In this document: positions 33,953-46,956 of the stretch, piece by piece
Position numbering within the stretch: the stretch's first letter is position 1
Layout: each line of letters starts with the position of its first letter
Source of the DNA: Linnemannia hyalina
Lineage: Eukaryota > Mortierellomycota > Mortierellomycetes > Mortierellales > Mortierellaceae
DNA: 64,000 nucleotides
NCBI GenBank assembly: GCA_019671135.1
Contig: JAHRHY010000010.1
Coordinates: 1,426,001 to 1,490,000, forward strand
Reading direction: 5' to 3'
Translations under genes and position numbers: made by a program
Notes under the pieces: generated by a model
What the model saw: only the letters and a program-made list of their open reading frames with translations
Told to the model about the DNA's origin: nothing
Database searches by the model: none

Positions 33953-34648
33953 TTGGAAGACGACCTTTTACCTTATTACCCTTCATCCCTCACACTCGTA
34001 ATGTATCATAGTATATCTCTCTCACCATCCTCTCCCTTGTAATTACTTTCTTCTACCTTCCGCCTTCCACCTTCCACCTTACCCTAATTTCCTCTTTTTT
34101 TCTCCATCTTATTAAACAAGTTCCTCGAAAAAGAAACCAACGTGATCGGAAATAATAGAAGGGCTATGCTATTTGGTTGCGATAAGATCGGAACAAATGA
34201 CTGGTTGTGTACCCTGCGCATCGACTGATCAGTGATCAAACCCTAACGCCCTAACCTGTTTGTGTATCAGTTAGTTTCATATGTCTCCCCTGCCTCTTCT
34301 GGATTTTTTTTGTTGCTGTCACTGTCGACTCACTTTCCATCCCTGATGTGTCTTCCCTTTCTTTCTTAATCTTGCCAGTAATACTTCCTAGGGCTGATTT
34401 CTTTCTTATTTCTCTCTTTTCTTTTTCGTTCTCCTTTCGACCTTATTTACTCACCCGTTGTAGCGCCTTCTTGCTCTCTCTCACCCTTCGCCTTCCTTTT
34501 TCGTCATCTTCCCCCTCCAGCCAACCAGCCCTTTACTCTCTCCCTTCCATTCCAACACCGATAGCCAACGAGCCGACCTTCATAATTTCCTTGTTTTTTT
34601 TCACTCTCATTTCTTTTTTCCTTAGCCCCCCCAAGACATACTTATAAA
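33953..34648. other. Intergenic region and MTHFR promoter
   Basis: 3' flank of the glucosyltransferase, then about 300 bp of pyrimidine-rich promoter ending at the MTHFR ATG. A short CCCTAACGCCCTAAC at about 34238-34255 is telomere-like but too short to interpret. Confidence 0.45.
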
Positions 34649-37600
34649 ATGAAGATTGTTGATCGCATCCATCAGCGACAAGAAGAAGGGCGTCCATTCT
34701 TCTCGTTCGAGTATTTTTCTCCCAAAACCGTCCAGGTACACACAAACCAGCTGTTCATCGACAAATCATTAATAGCGACGAAGCTGTTCTACCGTGTACC
34801 ATAGTTTTACTCTCCTTTTTTTTTGAGAGAGAGAGAGTAGATGAAATGAAGGAGGGAGGAGTGCACGGAAAGGCTGATGGCCGCGGCCAAGGTCGTTGTC
34901 TTTGCTGGTGTTACTTTCGGTGAAGCATGCACATGCGCCGAAACGTGGGTTGACGGCCAGAGACAACAAAACGGGTTGCAACAAAAAAAATACTCCGATG
35001 GGAGGGGGGATCTTTTTAGTTCCTTGTCGTTGTGGAACCATTCAAATAGTGGGAGCATAAGGGTTGTCGTTGATTTGTATGAACGGACAGTACAACATAA
35101 ACTACTCCGAATAGAAACAATGCGATGGGTTCTCCCTCCTCCGTTCTTTGTCATAGCAGCTACTTCTTTTCTTCGCCACTTTGTTCTTTTTTTTTGGGGA
35201 GGCCACGCGAGATAACGACTATTGAAAATCACTAATATATCCCTCAACCTTCTCTCTTTCCACAAAACCATACAGGGAATGATAAACCTGAACGACAGAA
35301 TCGAAAGAATGTGTCACCTCTCCCCAGAGTTCGTCGACATCACCTGGGGTGCGGGCGGGTCCAGACCGGCAGCGACGTTGGAGGTGGTCTCGAATGTGCA
35401 GAAGGTGCTTGGTGTGGAGACTTGTATGCATTTGATTTGTACTGACAATCCGATTGACAATATCGATAAGGCTCTTAAGGTAAATTTGTGCTTTTGTTTG
35501 AGTGTGAGTGTATGGTGTGGAGAGGAAAGGGAGATACAAGAGGGAGATGGAGGGATGAGTCAAGAAAGACACATACACGATTCGAAATCACTCTCTTTCC
35601 TTGGAGATAGCGCGCGTTTCGGTATGATCTTCATATTGCCCGCGTTCTCGTGCCCAAATGTTCGAATAACCGTATCATGGACTTGATATGAACTTGAGGG
35701 GCTACATCGCCGTAGAAAAGAGAACAGATGAAGGAGTAAAAACAACGTGGGCGGAGGGACGGAGAGAAATAGGGTCATGTGTGTTCTTGGTGGAATCCAG
35801 TTTTTTTTTTATCTCCGCCCTCACACGTTGATAAATCGAAGAATAAAAATGAGCGGGAAAGAAGAACCACTTTCAGGCGCCCTCCCGCCTTTATATTCTC
35901 TGCATGAGCTTCATTGACTATCTTCATGCTCACGAGATGACTCTTTCTTTTTTTTTTCGAACCGTACTTATTGTATGTGACTAGGAGGCAAGAGCATGCG
36001 GTAATCAGAACATCCTAGCCCTCCGAGGCGATCCGCCCAGCGATCAAAAGTCCTGGACACCCTGTAAAGACGGCCTCCCCTCCGCCACCGCCCTCGTCCG
36101 CCACATCCGCGCGACCCACGGTGACTATTTCGGAATCGGCGTTGCAGCTTACCCCGAACTCCATCCCGAATCCCCAACCCTGGAACGCGATCTGTATTAC
36201 TTGAAGCAGAAAATCGACGCGGGAGCGGAGTTTATTGTGACGCAATTGTTCTTTGATGTGCCGCAGTTCCTGGATTGGGTGAGGGAGGTGAGGAGGTATG
36301 GTGTAGGAATCGAGGTGCCAATTGTGCCGGGTCTGATGCCGATTCAGACGTATACAGGGTTTAGGAAGAATGTTGTGGACGCCGGCTTGAGTGTGCCACA
36401 GTGGATTTTGGATGGGTTGGAGGCGGTTAAGGAGGATGAAGCCGCTGTGAGGCAGTTTGGAGTGGAGGTTGGGGTGAAGATGGTTAAGGAGTTGGTTGAG
36501 AGTGGGCTTGTAAGCGGGGTGCATTTTTATACATTTAATTTGGAAACGTCTACGCGGTTGATCCTTGAGGGTACTGGACTTGTTACCTGTCCTTCCCCTT
36601 CGTCTTCTCAACAACAGCCATCTTCTTCCGATTCAAGCAACTCTGTGGCGTCCACGTCCACTACTCCTCCACCACCCTCTCCTTCCTCTGCGCCAAAGCA
36701 GTCGACACTGTCAGTGATCAGGAAGGACAAACCCTGGCGGACCCACTTCTTACCTCACCGTCGCAGAGAGGAACACCAACGCCCCATCTTCTGGGCGAAC
36801 CGGCCCAAATCCTACATCAGTCGAACAGATACCTGGCACCAGTTCCCCTCCGCCGCCAATCAATGGCAGCGCTCTTTGGACAAGTACGGAAGTCTGGAGG
36901 GGTACGGTGTTGGAATCAAGTACCCGACCGCCGCCGAGGCGCGACTCCACTGGAGTAAGAACGGTGGTGGACAGCCAAGGCGGGTGGAGGATCTGAGTGA
37001 AGTGTTTCAGAGGTACTGGCGGGGAGAGCTGCAGACCCTGCCCTGGTGCGATCATCCGTGCCGAGCTGGAGGTGGAAGTGGAGGAGAGATGGAGAGTTAT
37101 AGGGATAGGTTGGTGGAATTGAATGGGGTTGGGTGTTATTTGGCAATCAACTCTCAGCCGGTCGTGAATGGTGTCAAGAGTGACGACAAGGTTCTTGGAT
37201 GGGGACCCTCCAGTGGATACATTTACCAGAAAGTAGGTCCAGCATTGATGTTAGTAACTCTGTCTTTCTGATCTCTATTTTTTTCTCTGTGGTTCATGCG
37301 CTAACTGCATTTGCTATGTTATGATATGGAAATGACAATAGGCGTTCTTGGAGTTCTTTGTTTCACCGGACCAGCTCCCAATCCTCATCAATAGACTCGA
37401 GACCCACTTCCCAAACTACACCTATAACGCCATCAACCACTCTGGTTCCACTTTCTTCCACTCCTCTTCCCCAAAATCCAAATCCAGATGTCGGTCCAAA
37501 CATACCAACGCCAACGCCGACAAGGATGATAAAGAGGAAGAGGAGGAGGAAGAGGAACCAAACACGGTAACATGGGGCGTCTTCCTAAACCACGAGATCG

Positions 37601-38103
37601 TCCAGCCAACAATCGTCGAGAGATCCAGTTTCTTGGCATGGAAGGATGAGGCGTTTGCGCTTTGGGACCAGTGGGCTCAGTGCTTCGAGGGCGAGACAGA
37701 GTCGGATTCGACGAGGGAGACGAGGAAGGTGTTGGATGAGGTGAGGGAAAAGTGGTGCTTGATGAACATTGTCAATAATGATTATCATCAACCCACAGGT
37801 GTTTTTGATCTGTTCGAAGAGGATTTCGTCAGAGCTGCGAAGGCGAGAGAGGCTGATGCCAAAGTAGTGGTTGCGGAAGCGTCGGGCGTGTCCCAGGTGT
37901 TGGAGACGAAGGAGGCAGCGGGGGTGGAGGAGGAGGAAGAAAGGGCTATGAGGAGGAAGGAGGAGGAAGAAGATGGTTCGAATGTATTCTCGAATGCTCT
38001 CGCAGCTGTTGTTGTAGCAGCAGCGGCGGCTGGTAGTCATGGTGTCTGTCAGGGGTTGGCGGTCGAGAATGTCGCCCTTACTGAAGCCAGTTGCAGCGCA
38101 TGA
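34649..38103 (+). CDS. Methylenetetrahydrofolate reductase (MTHFR)
   Basis: Reduces 5,10-methylene-THF to 5-methyl-THF for methionine synthesis (FAD, NAD(P)H). Exons 34649-34735, 35276-35479, 35985-37232, 37342-38103 (2301 nt, 766 aa). The N-terminal TIM barrel shows FFSFEYFSPKT (catalytic Glu), VDITWGAGG, HLICTDNP, NILALRGDPP and FIVTQLFFD. A Ser/Pro-rich linker (about 330-370) leads to the eukaryotic C-terminal regulatory domain (WGVFLNHEIVQPTIVERSSF, YHQPTGVFDLF). An acidic insert of about 15 residues lies within that domain, and about 80 extra residues (Glu/Ala-rich) follow its usual end, so the protein is longer than yeast Met12/Met13. Whether it matches Met12 or Met13 cannot be decided here. 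Confidence 0.92.
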
Positions 38104-40208
38104 AAAATAAATTAACCTAAGGCTAATGGATGAAGACTTTGATAAGAATAAGAACACTGATCGATCAGTAGTCCTGTTGTTCAAAGCGATTTGCGTGTTA
38201 AAACTTCGGTGCTAGGGAAATAAAAGAGGGTAGTGGAATGTTGTTTGTAGGTTTTTTTTTCCTCTGTTCCCTGTCGTTGACAGTGGGGACTGACCCCTTC
38301 TCTGTTGAACACGTAGTCAAAAAATGTTGTGTGGGCTGAACTACCATGCTTTAGCCCGGTATCAAAGATCTGAAAACGTACTCAAACGTGGATGCCTGTC
38401 CTGCCTTTTGCTTTGTGGGCTCTCACATAATACAAAAAAAGATTGAGGAATAGAAAAACAATATACCAAGGATATCATCAAGAGCGCCAAGACTTTCCCT
38501 CTTCCTTGCCTTATGGCGATCTAAGTTTTGCTCAGACTCGTTTTTATTACGGGCGAGGGAAAGAGGGAAGAACGAGAGGGGAGGGGTCGGATCATTCTCT
38601 CACATCAAGCAGCAGAGCATAGCTTAATGTGAGAGAGAAGTGGCGACGCAAACTGGGGGAGAATCCTGGTACCTGAAAGAGGCAATTGGTTTTTTTCATT
38701 CGCAGAGATATGAAACAACAAAAACTGGGATAGATAAAAATACAATTATCAGTGGTCTGCCCCTGGTTCCTGGATTAGATGCATTCATTCATTTTCGTGG
38801 CTGATGCGTTTTTTCAAGTTTAAACATTTCAAAAGTCTTGGCACCTGTTGCGACTAAACGCCCGCTCGCTAGCCAGAGTCTCTCTTCTCGTGTTGCTCCG
38901 ACCTCATGGGTTTTTTGTTCTGGTTGTCATTGCTCTATCATGAGTAGGAAATGAAGGCATGAACAGCCAATTGTTCTTTTTTTGTACGTTTGTTTTAGAG
39001 ACCTATGACTGTCGCGGTAATTGGAACATGTAACGAACGACCTGTACAGTTTTTTGCCGTGGATTTCGATCGAGATAAACAAAATGCTAAATGACATGAA
39101 GGTTGAGAAGGAGAAGGGATGTTTTTTTGTTAATAAAAGAAGAAAGGAAGAAGGAAAGAGCTACACCTTTCATTACGACTTGTGAACACCCCTGCCCTCT
39201 TGCTTGTGCAACATCAACGACAAAGGATCCTACTATTTTTTAGAGGCATTTTTCTCCCCTTTCCCGGACCCTTTACCAGAGCTATATAGAAATTATAGAT
39301 GCGCAATTGATACATCCATGCAAGGACGGCGGAGCGATAAACCATCGATACGAGCAAAAAAGAATGAGGGAGTGAAAAACGGAACAAGAAAAACATGTTT
39401 GTTTTTGATGTGTCCAGGAAGAGAGAAAGTTTAAACAACAGAAGAATAAAAAAACGTATTTCTGGACATGTCTTCTATCCCTTCTTGGATATGTGCAACT
39501 ACAGCCCTACCGTGTGTCCTTTTATCCTTTTCCTCCTGTTTGTCGACTTCTTGTGGCCCTTGGTCTCTGGGGGATTGCCGCTGCTCTTGTCAAAGTCGGA
39601 CCTTTGCGGACAAAGTACATTGGGAGGAATGTATGAAGGGGATAGAACAACGGAGGGAGTGGATGACAAAAAGGTAAATGGTATAGAAAGAGGAAGAAGG
39701 AGTGGATGAAGAGTATAGGTAGGGATATGTGCTCTAGTAAAGGTTGCCAAGCAAGGCTCCAAACCCACCATCATCATGGCTGTGGGCTTTTTTTCTGTTA
39801 AGGTTTTGAGGTTGTTTGAAATGTGGACGTTCTCTGATGGGAGAGGGTTGGAGAAGGAGGAGAGCCAACCCAGGGCGGTCTCTTCCTTCCTTGTCTCCCA
39901 CCACCGCCTGTGTTGTTTGCATGTTAAATAAAGAGAGGAAGGAGAAACAAGCAAAAGCCAAAGCAATGGAAGAGACCGAATTATAAATATAAAGAGGCGC
40001 CGTTCTTTTCTTCATAACCTTCTTCTCTTCTTTTTTCTTCTGTCTTCCTTACTTCCCTCCCTTCATCCTTCCTCTCCATCACCCCGTCTTTGTTCGTTGA
40101 TTGTCGATCTCCTCCTTCTCCCTCAATCGGCACCAACCCTCCTTCCCTCACCCCGACTTTCATTCTTCCCTTTCCTATTGTACAGTACATACCTTAATAC
40201 TCAAGATA
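38104..40208. other. 2.1-kb intergenic region
   Basis: No coding signature. Contains a stable inverted repeat (38596-38636) and, from about 40010, the pyrimidine-rich promoter of the ABC transporter. Short open frames at 39204-40015 show no family resemblance. Confidence 0.45.
38596..38636. repeat. Inverted repeat / hairpin
   Basis: Perfect 10-bp arms TCTCTCACAT and ATGTGAGAGA around a 21-nt loop whose ends (AAGC/GCTT) can extend pairing. It lies about 500 bp after the MTHFR stop and could be an RNA element or chance. Confidence 0.5.
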
Positions 40209-43200
40209 ATGTCGATCGACCACACCCTCCCCCACCAGGGAGAGGCATCCCATCCCACCTCCAAAAAACAACCCTCGTCAGTATCCTCAACAGTCGTCTA
40301 CGCAACCTCCCGCCAATCGTCCTCTTTTAGCCGCTGGCTCCGTCAACTGGGCGTAGTCTGTCGTCTCAACGTCCTCCTGTTGATCCGTTACTGGAAGGCT
40401 GCTATTCTCCAAACAATCATCTTGCCGCTGTTGGTGGTTGGTATGGTTTATGGAGTGCAAAAGGCTTACTCTTCGGATAATGGCAAGGTTACTGTCGGAG
40501 ACAGTACTGTGTCTACTTGGACCATGCCTGGTATTCCTCAGTGCAAGGTATGCTTCTTCTTTTCTTTGTTTCTCGGGTATGGGTTGAGGGAGTTGGGATT
40601 AAGGTTTCGTTTGTTGTTTGATTGCTTCCTGCGAGTGCTCAGTGATGGGCTGTGGCATTTTTTTTTTTTTGCTAGTGATGATGGAGTGAATAATAAGTTA
40701 TGAACTTTCTCGTCTACTTTACCTTTCTTCTTACGCCCATAACAACAAACAACAAACAATAACCATGTCTTCCTTCCTTCCTTCCCCCACAACCAACACA
40801 ACAACCTACCACCCTTCCACCAAAACAACAACAACAAACGAAATGTAGCCAGAGCTGCTTTCAAACGCTTGTATGACGATCGTCTACACCCCCCAGAACG
40901 CCGAGACTACCGAGATTATGAACTACTTCCAGACTCAGAACCAAGCCCGCACCAACCAAGAGCTCAAGATCGAGTCCACCGTCTGGGACGATCTCTCCAG
41001 CGTCCCCAAATCCAACATGGGCATCGTCCCCGTCCCCTCTGAAAATTTTATCTATGACTATGCACTCGCCCACCCCGACACCATCCAGCTCGGTATGTTC
41101 TCTTTCCTTGTCTTTGAACCCTCTTTTTAACCCATTCTTCTCTTACTGCTTGACAAAATGACGATTAATTAACCCTATTGCTTGTACTTTTTGTGTGCGT
41201 GCTATTAGGTGTGGCGTTCACGAAGCAGGAGCCTGTGGCACCTGCGACCACAGTGCACTGGAACTACCAAGTCTATTACAACATGACCCACGCGACCAAC
41301 ATCACGGTCAAGTCTGGTTACAAATACACACAGGAGGCCGGATACAGCCGTGAGGCCGGCTTCGATGATCCGTATGGGGCCCAGCTGCCCAATATGATCC
41401 GTGCCATGGACGAAGCCCTCCTCACCTTCCTCGACCCGCAACACACCCAAGCTCAACTCGATTACTCTCTGAAATCCTTCCCTACCGCCGATAAGGTCAA
41501 TGGGTTCTCGTCGCAGGATGACATGGTCAACGCATTGTCGAACCTCATGGCCTTGCCAGCCTGTATCACCATGATCATGGCGATGCTCCGCGTCAGCCGC
41601 GAGAAGGAGTCCAAGTGCCGCGAGTCGATGGAGATGATGGGTCTCTCGAGTTTTACGTACTGGACCGCACAGTGGTTGACGTCTTGGATTATGGCGTTGA
41701 TCCAGGGGACGGTTATGGTTGCGTTTGGTTATGCGTTCAAGATGCAGATGTTTGTCAACTCGAATGGGTTCGTCATGTGGGCGATGTTTGTCCTCCTCGC
41801 CTATGCCATGACCTTATTGGGACTTTTGTTGACGACCTTTTGTCAGAAATCCGGTACTGCGATGGGATTCGGATTCGCGTTGCTGGTCGCCGTCTTGATT
41901 GTCGTCCCTATCCTGGCTGCCGGTCTGTGGCCCGATTTGTGGCTGGATACCTCATTCTATGATGTCAATATCGCGACGGGAGAGTCTCTGCCCCCAAGCC
42001 GCAGATACACCTGGATCATCTGCCTTGTTTTCCCCTTCCTCAACTTTGCCCAGCTATGGTCCCAAATCTCCACCGCCGCCCTCGGCAGTACCAATTACGA
42101 TTCTGGAGAGTATATTGCAGGGCCTGGGTTCAACTTTACCAACCTTAACAACTTTAGCGCACCCCGTAAGGAATGGCAGGGACTTGTCCCGTTGCCTGTC
42201 AGTGGATTGACCTACCAGTTGGTCTGTGTTGTTGTCATTGCCCTGTTGACGCTTTACTTTGACAAGGTCATTGCGGATGAGCACGGTCGGTCCTCGGGCG
42301 CGTTCTTCTTCCTCGGTGGCATTGGTGACTTCTTTAGATGGATCCGTTATGGTGGTGCGGAAGGTGTTGCTCGTCTCAAGTCTGCCGATGCCCAGAAAGT
42401 CATTCCTTATGAAGGTCAACCCCCCGCCGATGAGGATAATGATGTGGTCGCTGAGCGCGAACGTGCCGTCAACTGCCAAACCGATGTCGCCATCCGTATC
42501 TCGAACCTCACAAAGACCTATACGAAGAACGGTCCTGGATTCTTCAAGAACCTCTACCTGGCTCTCTGCTGCTGCTGCTGCCGGACCCGTCGTCGCTCTA
42601 ACAAGGTTGAGAACCGTGCCGTCGATCGCTTGAACCTCTTGACGGAACCTAACGAGTTGTTTGCCCTGCTGGGTCAGAACGGTGCCGGTAAATCAACGAC
42701 CATGCAGATGCTCTATGGTGTCACGACCCCGGCCTCCGGCAACGCCTTCTTGTTCAACCGGTCCATCAAGACCGACATGCAAGCCATCCGGTCCACCATG
42801 GGAGTCTGTCCTCAGCATGATGTGCTTTTCAACGATTTGACCTGTTGGGAGCATATGCAGCTCTATGCCGGAATCAAGGATCTCCCTGCCGACGCCCTCC
42901 GTGCCGACTTTGACGACTCTTCCGCTGGAACCGAAACCGTCAAGGAGAACACCCGCGAACGCCACACCTGGATCCGCTCCCGTCTGGAAGCCGTCCAACT
43001 TTGGAAGGACCGCGATACCATGGCCGGCCGTCTCTCTGGAGGTATGAAGCGCCGTCTGTCGACCATCATCTCGACTATCGGAGACCCTAGCGTCTTGATC
43101 CTCGACGAGCCCACCACAGGCATGGACCCCGTCCACCGTCGCCACGTCTGGACCTTCCTCGCCCAATTCAAGCGTGGCCGTTCAATCCTCCTCACCACCC

Positions 43201-43616
43201 ACTCGATGGAAGAAGCCGACGCCCTCGGCGACAAGGTCGCCATCATGGTCTCGGGCCACCTCAAGGCCATCGGAAACACGACGCGCCTCAAGAACAAGTT
43301 CGGAAACGGATACCGTGTCGAGCTCGCCTTGGGTCATCCTACGGAGCAGTACCCTGACATCCCGGCCCAGAAGGAGCTGGAACAGGAGATGACCGAGGCC
43401 ACGAGGACGATCATGCCAGAGTCGGTCTTGTTGGACAAGTCGGGTGGTGTGATGGTGTTTGGGATCCCTATGCAGGCGATTGAGAGGATGGCAGATTTGA
43501 CGGCCATGTTGGAGAATGCTCAGGCGCTGGGTAGGGTTAAGCAGTGGGGTATTGCGCAGACTAGTTTGGAGGAGGTTTTCTTGTCACTCATCCGTTCCTC
43601 TGACGACCGTCATTAA
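40209..43616 (+). CDS. Half-size ABCA-type ABC transporter
   Basis: Exons 40209-40547, 40849-41092, 41209-43616 (2991 nt, 996 aa). One membrane domain then one nucleotide-binding domain, the ABCA order. TM1 is near 60-80 (LQTIILPLLVVGMVYGVQKA), followed by a large extracytosolic loop with N-glycosylation sites (NMT, NIT). About six TMs lie at 325-520, opening with CITMIMAMLRVSREKESKCR. The NBD has Walker A GQNGAGKST (about 682), Q-loop CPQHDVLF, signature LSGGMKRRLS (about 803), Walker B VLILDEPTTGMDP (about 822) and the H-loop TTHSMEEAD. A five-cysteine run plus basic patch (LALCCCCCRTRRR) interrupts the first NBD strands. The ABCA family usually moves lipids; the substrate here is unknown. 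Confidence 0.9.
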
Positions 43617-43815
43617 GCACTTTGAGCTCGCCTCCATTTTTTTTTTCTCTTTAGTCGCCATATTATCTTCCTTCTTATTTTTTAAAATAATAACATATCT
43701 TTCGATACCACTTTCATTCCGTTCTCATGGGCAATGGTCTTTATGTTTTGGCGCTGTATTTTGTATTGTACAAGAAGATGTAGAAAAGAAAAGTCTAAGG
43801 TCTAACAAGATAGGT

Positions 43816-46800
43816 TTAAATATACCCGCCAGAATTCTGGGGTCTGGAAGGAGCCTGGGGCTGCGAAACAGCATGGTGATCACTAAACGGATTCTGGCTA
43901 CTAAGGTTCGAATGGTGGGTTCCATAAGCAGCTTGCTGTGGCTGGGGCATAGCCACATACGGTCCTGGCTGCGGCTGACCATACGCAGGCGGAGGGGGCG
44001 CCAAAGCCTCCATCTGGTAATACTGTCCCTGTTGAAGAGGCGGCTGACCGGGCGGTGGGCCGTAACTTGAAAACTGGTATCCGTTCGGCTTTCCTTGTTC
44101 TTGATATCTCCTGCGGTCCGTACAGCTTCCACAGCAGCAGCTCCAGATGCAGCAGAGGAAGAGCAATCCAAAGATCGAAAGAATGGGGACGGCGATTGTG
44201 AGATGGTTCTTGATCCAGCCAAGGACGCCATCGGCTCCGTTTGAGTACTCGCATTTCCCGCTGTTGCAAGTACCCCCAAACCCGCAAGACGTGCCGTCGA
44301 CAAAGAAGACGCCTGGGATTTGCATACAGCTCATGCCGCTGCCCTTGGGGTCGTTACAGGTGAGCTCACAGGTACTCGAGGCCTTGCACTGAGAATTGAT
44401 CCCGGCGCGGTCCTGTTGTTTACACTGCAGATCGCGACTGGTGCAGAGTCCATTGGCGCACTCGAGTCCGGTCATGTTGCTGGAGGTTCCGGTTCCCTTG
44501 CAGGGAGTCTGGTCCTTAACCCTCTCGTCGGCAGGGCACTCGCCCGTGGTTCCTGTACAGACTTCCTGCAGATCACACTCCGAGATGGCCTTTCGACAGA
44601 CCTGCCCCGCAGCCCTGAACTGACAGTTCTGACAACACCCATCATTCAGATCATCACAAACCGCGGCTCCTTTGTACTTGCAGGTGGCTCCATCACAGCA
44701 GGGGTCCTTTGCACAATCCTCAGCCGACCCACAATCACACTGCTCCCCAGTCTCCTTGATCCCGTTCCCGCAAATATTCGATTCCGAGTTTTGAAGCTGC
44801 CTGGTCCCGGGTGGCTTAAGACACTGTCCCGAGGAGGACTTGATGGTACTGCAAATCGCCTGGATCGAACACGGCGAGAACAACTTTGTCGCCACAGACT
44901 CGGCAGGGTTCATAATGTACTTCGCCCCGGCATCACAAACCGTCGTCGACAATGGACAGCACCCAACCGCAGTTCCCATACCCGTACAAGTCGATGTTGT
45001 ACAATCATGGATCGCTCCAAAGTTATGCCCAATCTCATGTGCAACGACCATCCACGAATTCGGCGTAATCGACGACACCGCCGCTCCTGCCGTCACTTCC
45101 ACCTTCCCCTTGGACGACTGTTCCTGTGATTTCGCCTGACAGAGCGCCTTGGTCCAGGCAATACCGACCACCGGCCCCGAATTACATTTCGTCATCAGAT
45201 GCCACAACCCAGCCCCATCCTTCACACGAGCGTCCTGCCCTCTCCAGGCCGAGAAATCACTCAATCGTTGATCGATCGCATAAGTCGAAGAACATTCCCG
45301 GTTCCATGCAACATCCTTTTCGGGCGTGGTGGGGCACCCGTCGGCGACAATGTTGAGTTGGATGACGCCCAAGGCGACGTTGAAGGTACTTTCGTAGATC
45401 GCCGAGGCCGTATTAAAGTCGGCAAAGATCTGCTTCCGTGCACCGACTGCTCCATTGAAACTCCTCACATATGTGCAATCCGCTGCCACTCCCTATTATA
45501 TAGAAAAAGAAGAAAAAAATTGCATTCGTAAATAAACAAGTTCTCAATACATGACCTATCACCAAGCAAAAAAAAATTATGCAAGAGGTATATGTTGTTA
45601 CCATGTAATTGACAAGGCGGTTGGTAGGACATCCGTCAGGGACAGGGCTGGGTCCAGCAACGCCCATAGCAACAGCCCGCTTCCTCAACCCACCACTTCC
45701 TCCCGCCAACATATCCATCCACGATGAACTGGGATCCGGGATAGAGGTCGCCAAATTAGGCGGGTAATAAAACTCATGATCTGTTAGTGCTGATGCAGCG
45801 CTTGTAGCCTTGGCTCCCAGTGGGTGAGTATGCTCCAGCTTCATCAATGCATCTGCTCCACAGGTATTATGACCAGTCGATCCGTCCTCGGTCCCACGTT
45901 TCCGTCTCTGTGTAGCTGCACGGTCGTAGAGGTCCGAGTCCCGATAGATGATTAAACTGGATGCTGGGAATGAGGAGGTGTAAGGAACAGCGTCGTCGGA
46001 TCGTTTTTGAATATGGTAATGTGTCCGTGTTGTGACATGGTATGTATCCCCGTTCGCCATAAACGCGCCTCTCAGCACCACCGCATCCCTACCAACGAAA
46101 GAAAAAAAAAGCAAGCAAGCATCTGTTAGTGATCTAGTTTCGTTTTTTCTGTGCGGCCCAATAAGATAACTGACTTGGTGTATCATAGCATGCAATAAAA
46201 GGCGCGTACTTGTTGTCGGGATCATGCTCGATCATCATACGAGCCCAACCAAGGACACCTTCCTCGTAGAGCATATGCTCAACGGTATGTTTTTCTGCTC
46301 TAGTAGTCGTCGCCGCCTGCCGCCATTTGCGATCCGAATGGTCATTATCCTGTACAACAACGCCCTTGAACGCCTTGATGTCCTCTCTCGAGACGCCCGG
46401 CCCAAGATCTGCGTCTGGATGGATCAGTTCGGTGTTTGGTTCGAGGTGAAGAAAGAAAGTGGTGTTGTATGCCGAAAACTGTACACGAACAATGTCGTCA
46501 TGTCGGACTATTGACGATAATGGGTCTGAGTCTGGAGTTGAGGAAGGAGGAGGAAAGACGTCGTGGATGGACCGTTTTCGAAAGTGGAGGGAGGAAGGGT
46601 GGGAGGAGGGAGACTTTGGAAGGATGTCGTGGCGGATGTCGATGATATGCTCTGAGCGGGTGATTGTTGGCCATGCGTTCGAGTGTGCTATTTTCAGATA
46701 AACGGAGTGGAAAAACGGTATGGATTGGACGAACGAACGAACGAACGAACGAACGAGTAACCAAGTAGGAAGTGCAAGAAGAATTAATTTATGAGCGATG

Positions 46801-46956
46801 ATCACTAATTGATTGGTTATATTTCTAACACAGAGCATCAATATGGTATTTACCGTGGACAGGAGGAGTGATAGTGACCGTTAGTAGGAGTGCCGTTGCT
46901 GCTACAAGGAGGTATGTCCTCTTTTTCGAGGGAGGGGAGCAGTAGAAGACCACCAT
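43816..46956 (-). CDS. ADAM-family membrane metalloprotease
   Basis: Minus-strand exons 46956-46854, 46687-46210, 46088-45602, 45492-43816 (2745 nt, 914 aa). The first exon gives a signal anchor or peptide (YLLVAATALLLTVTITPPVH), joined in frame to a prodomain. QRRKRG and LRKR are furin/kexin-type cleavage sites before the reprolysin domain. The zinc site HEIGHNFGAIHD (about 508-519) fits HExxHxxGxxHD. A disintegrin domain (ICGNGIKETGEQCDCGS...CC) and Cys-rich/EGF-like region (TSCGFGGTCNSGKCEYS) follow. One TM at about 785-808 ends in a cysteine cluster (CCIWSCCCGSC), then a Pro/Gln-rich tail of about 100 residues. The domain order matches fungal ADAMs. The start is the only in-frame ATG before the signal segment. 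Confidence 0.9.

Noticed and set aside
34238..34255. Telomere-like CCCTAACGCCCTAAC
   Set aside because: Only two imperfect units in a gene-rich context; chance is more likely than an interstitial telomere.
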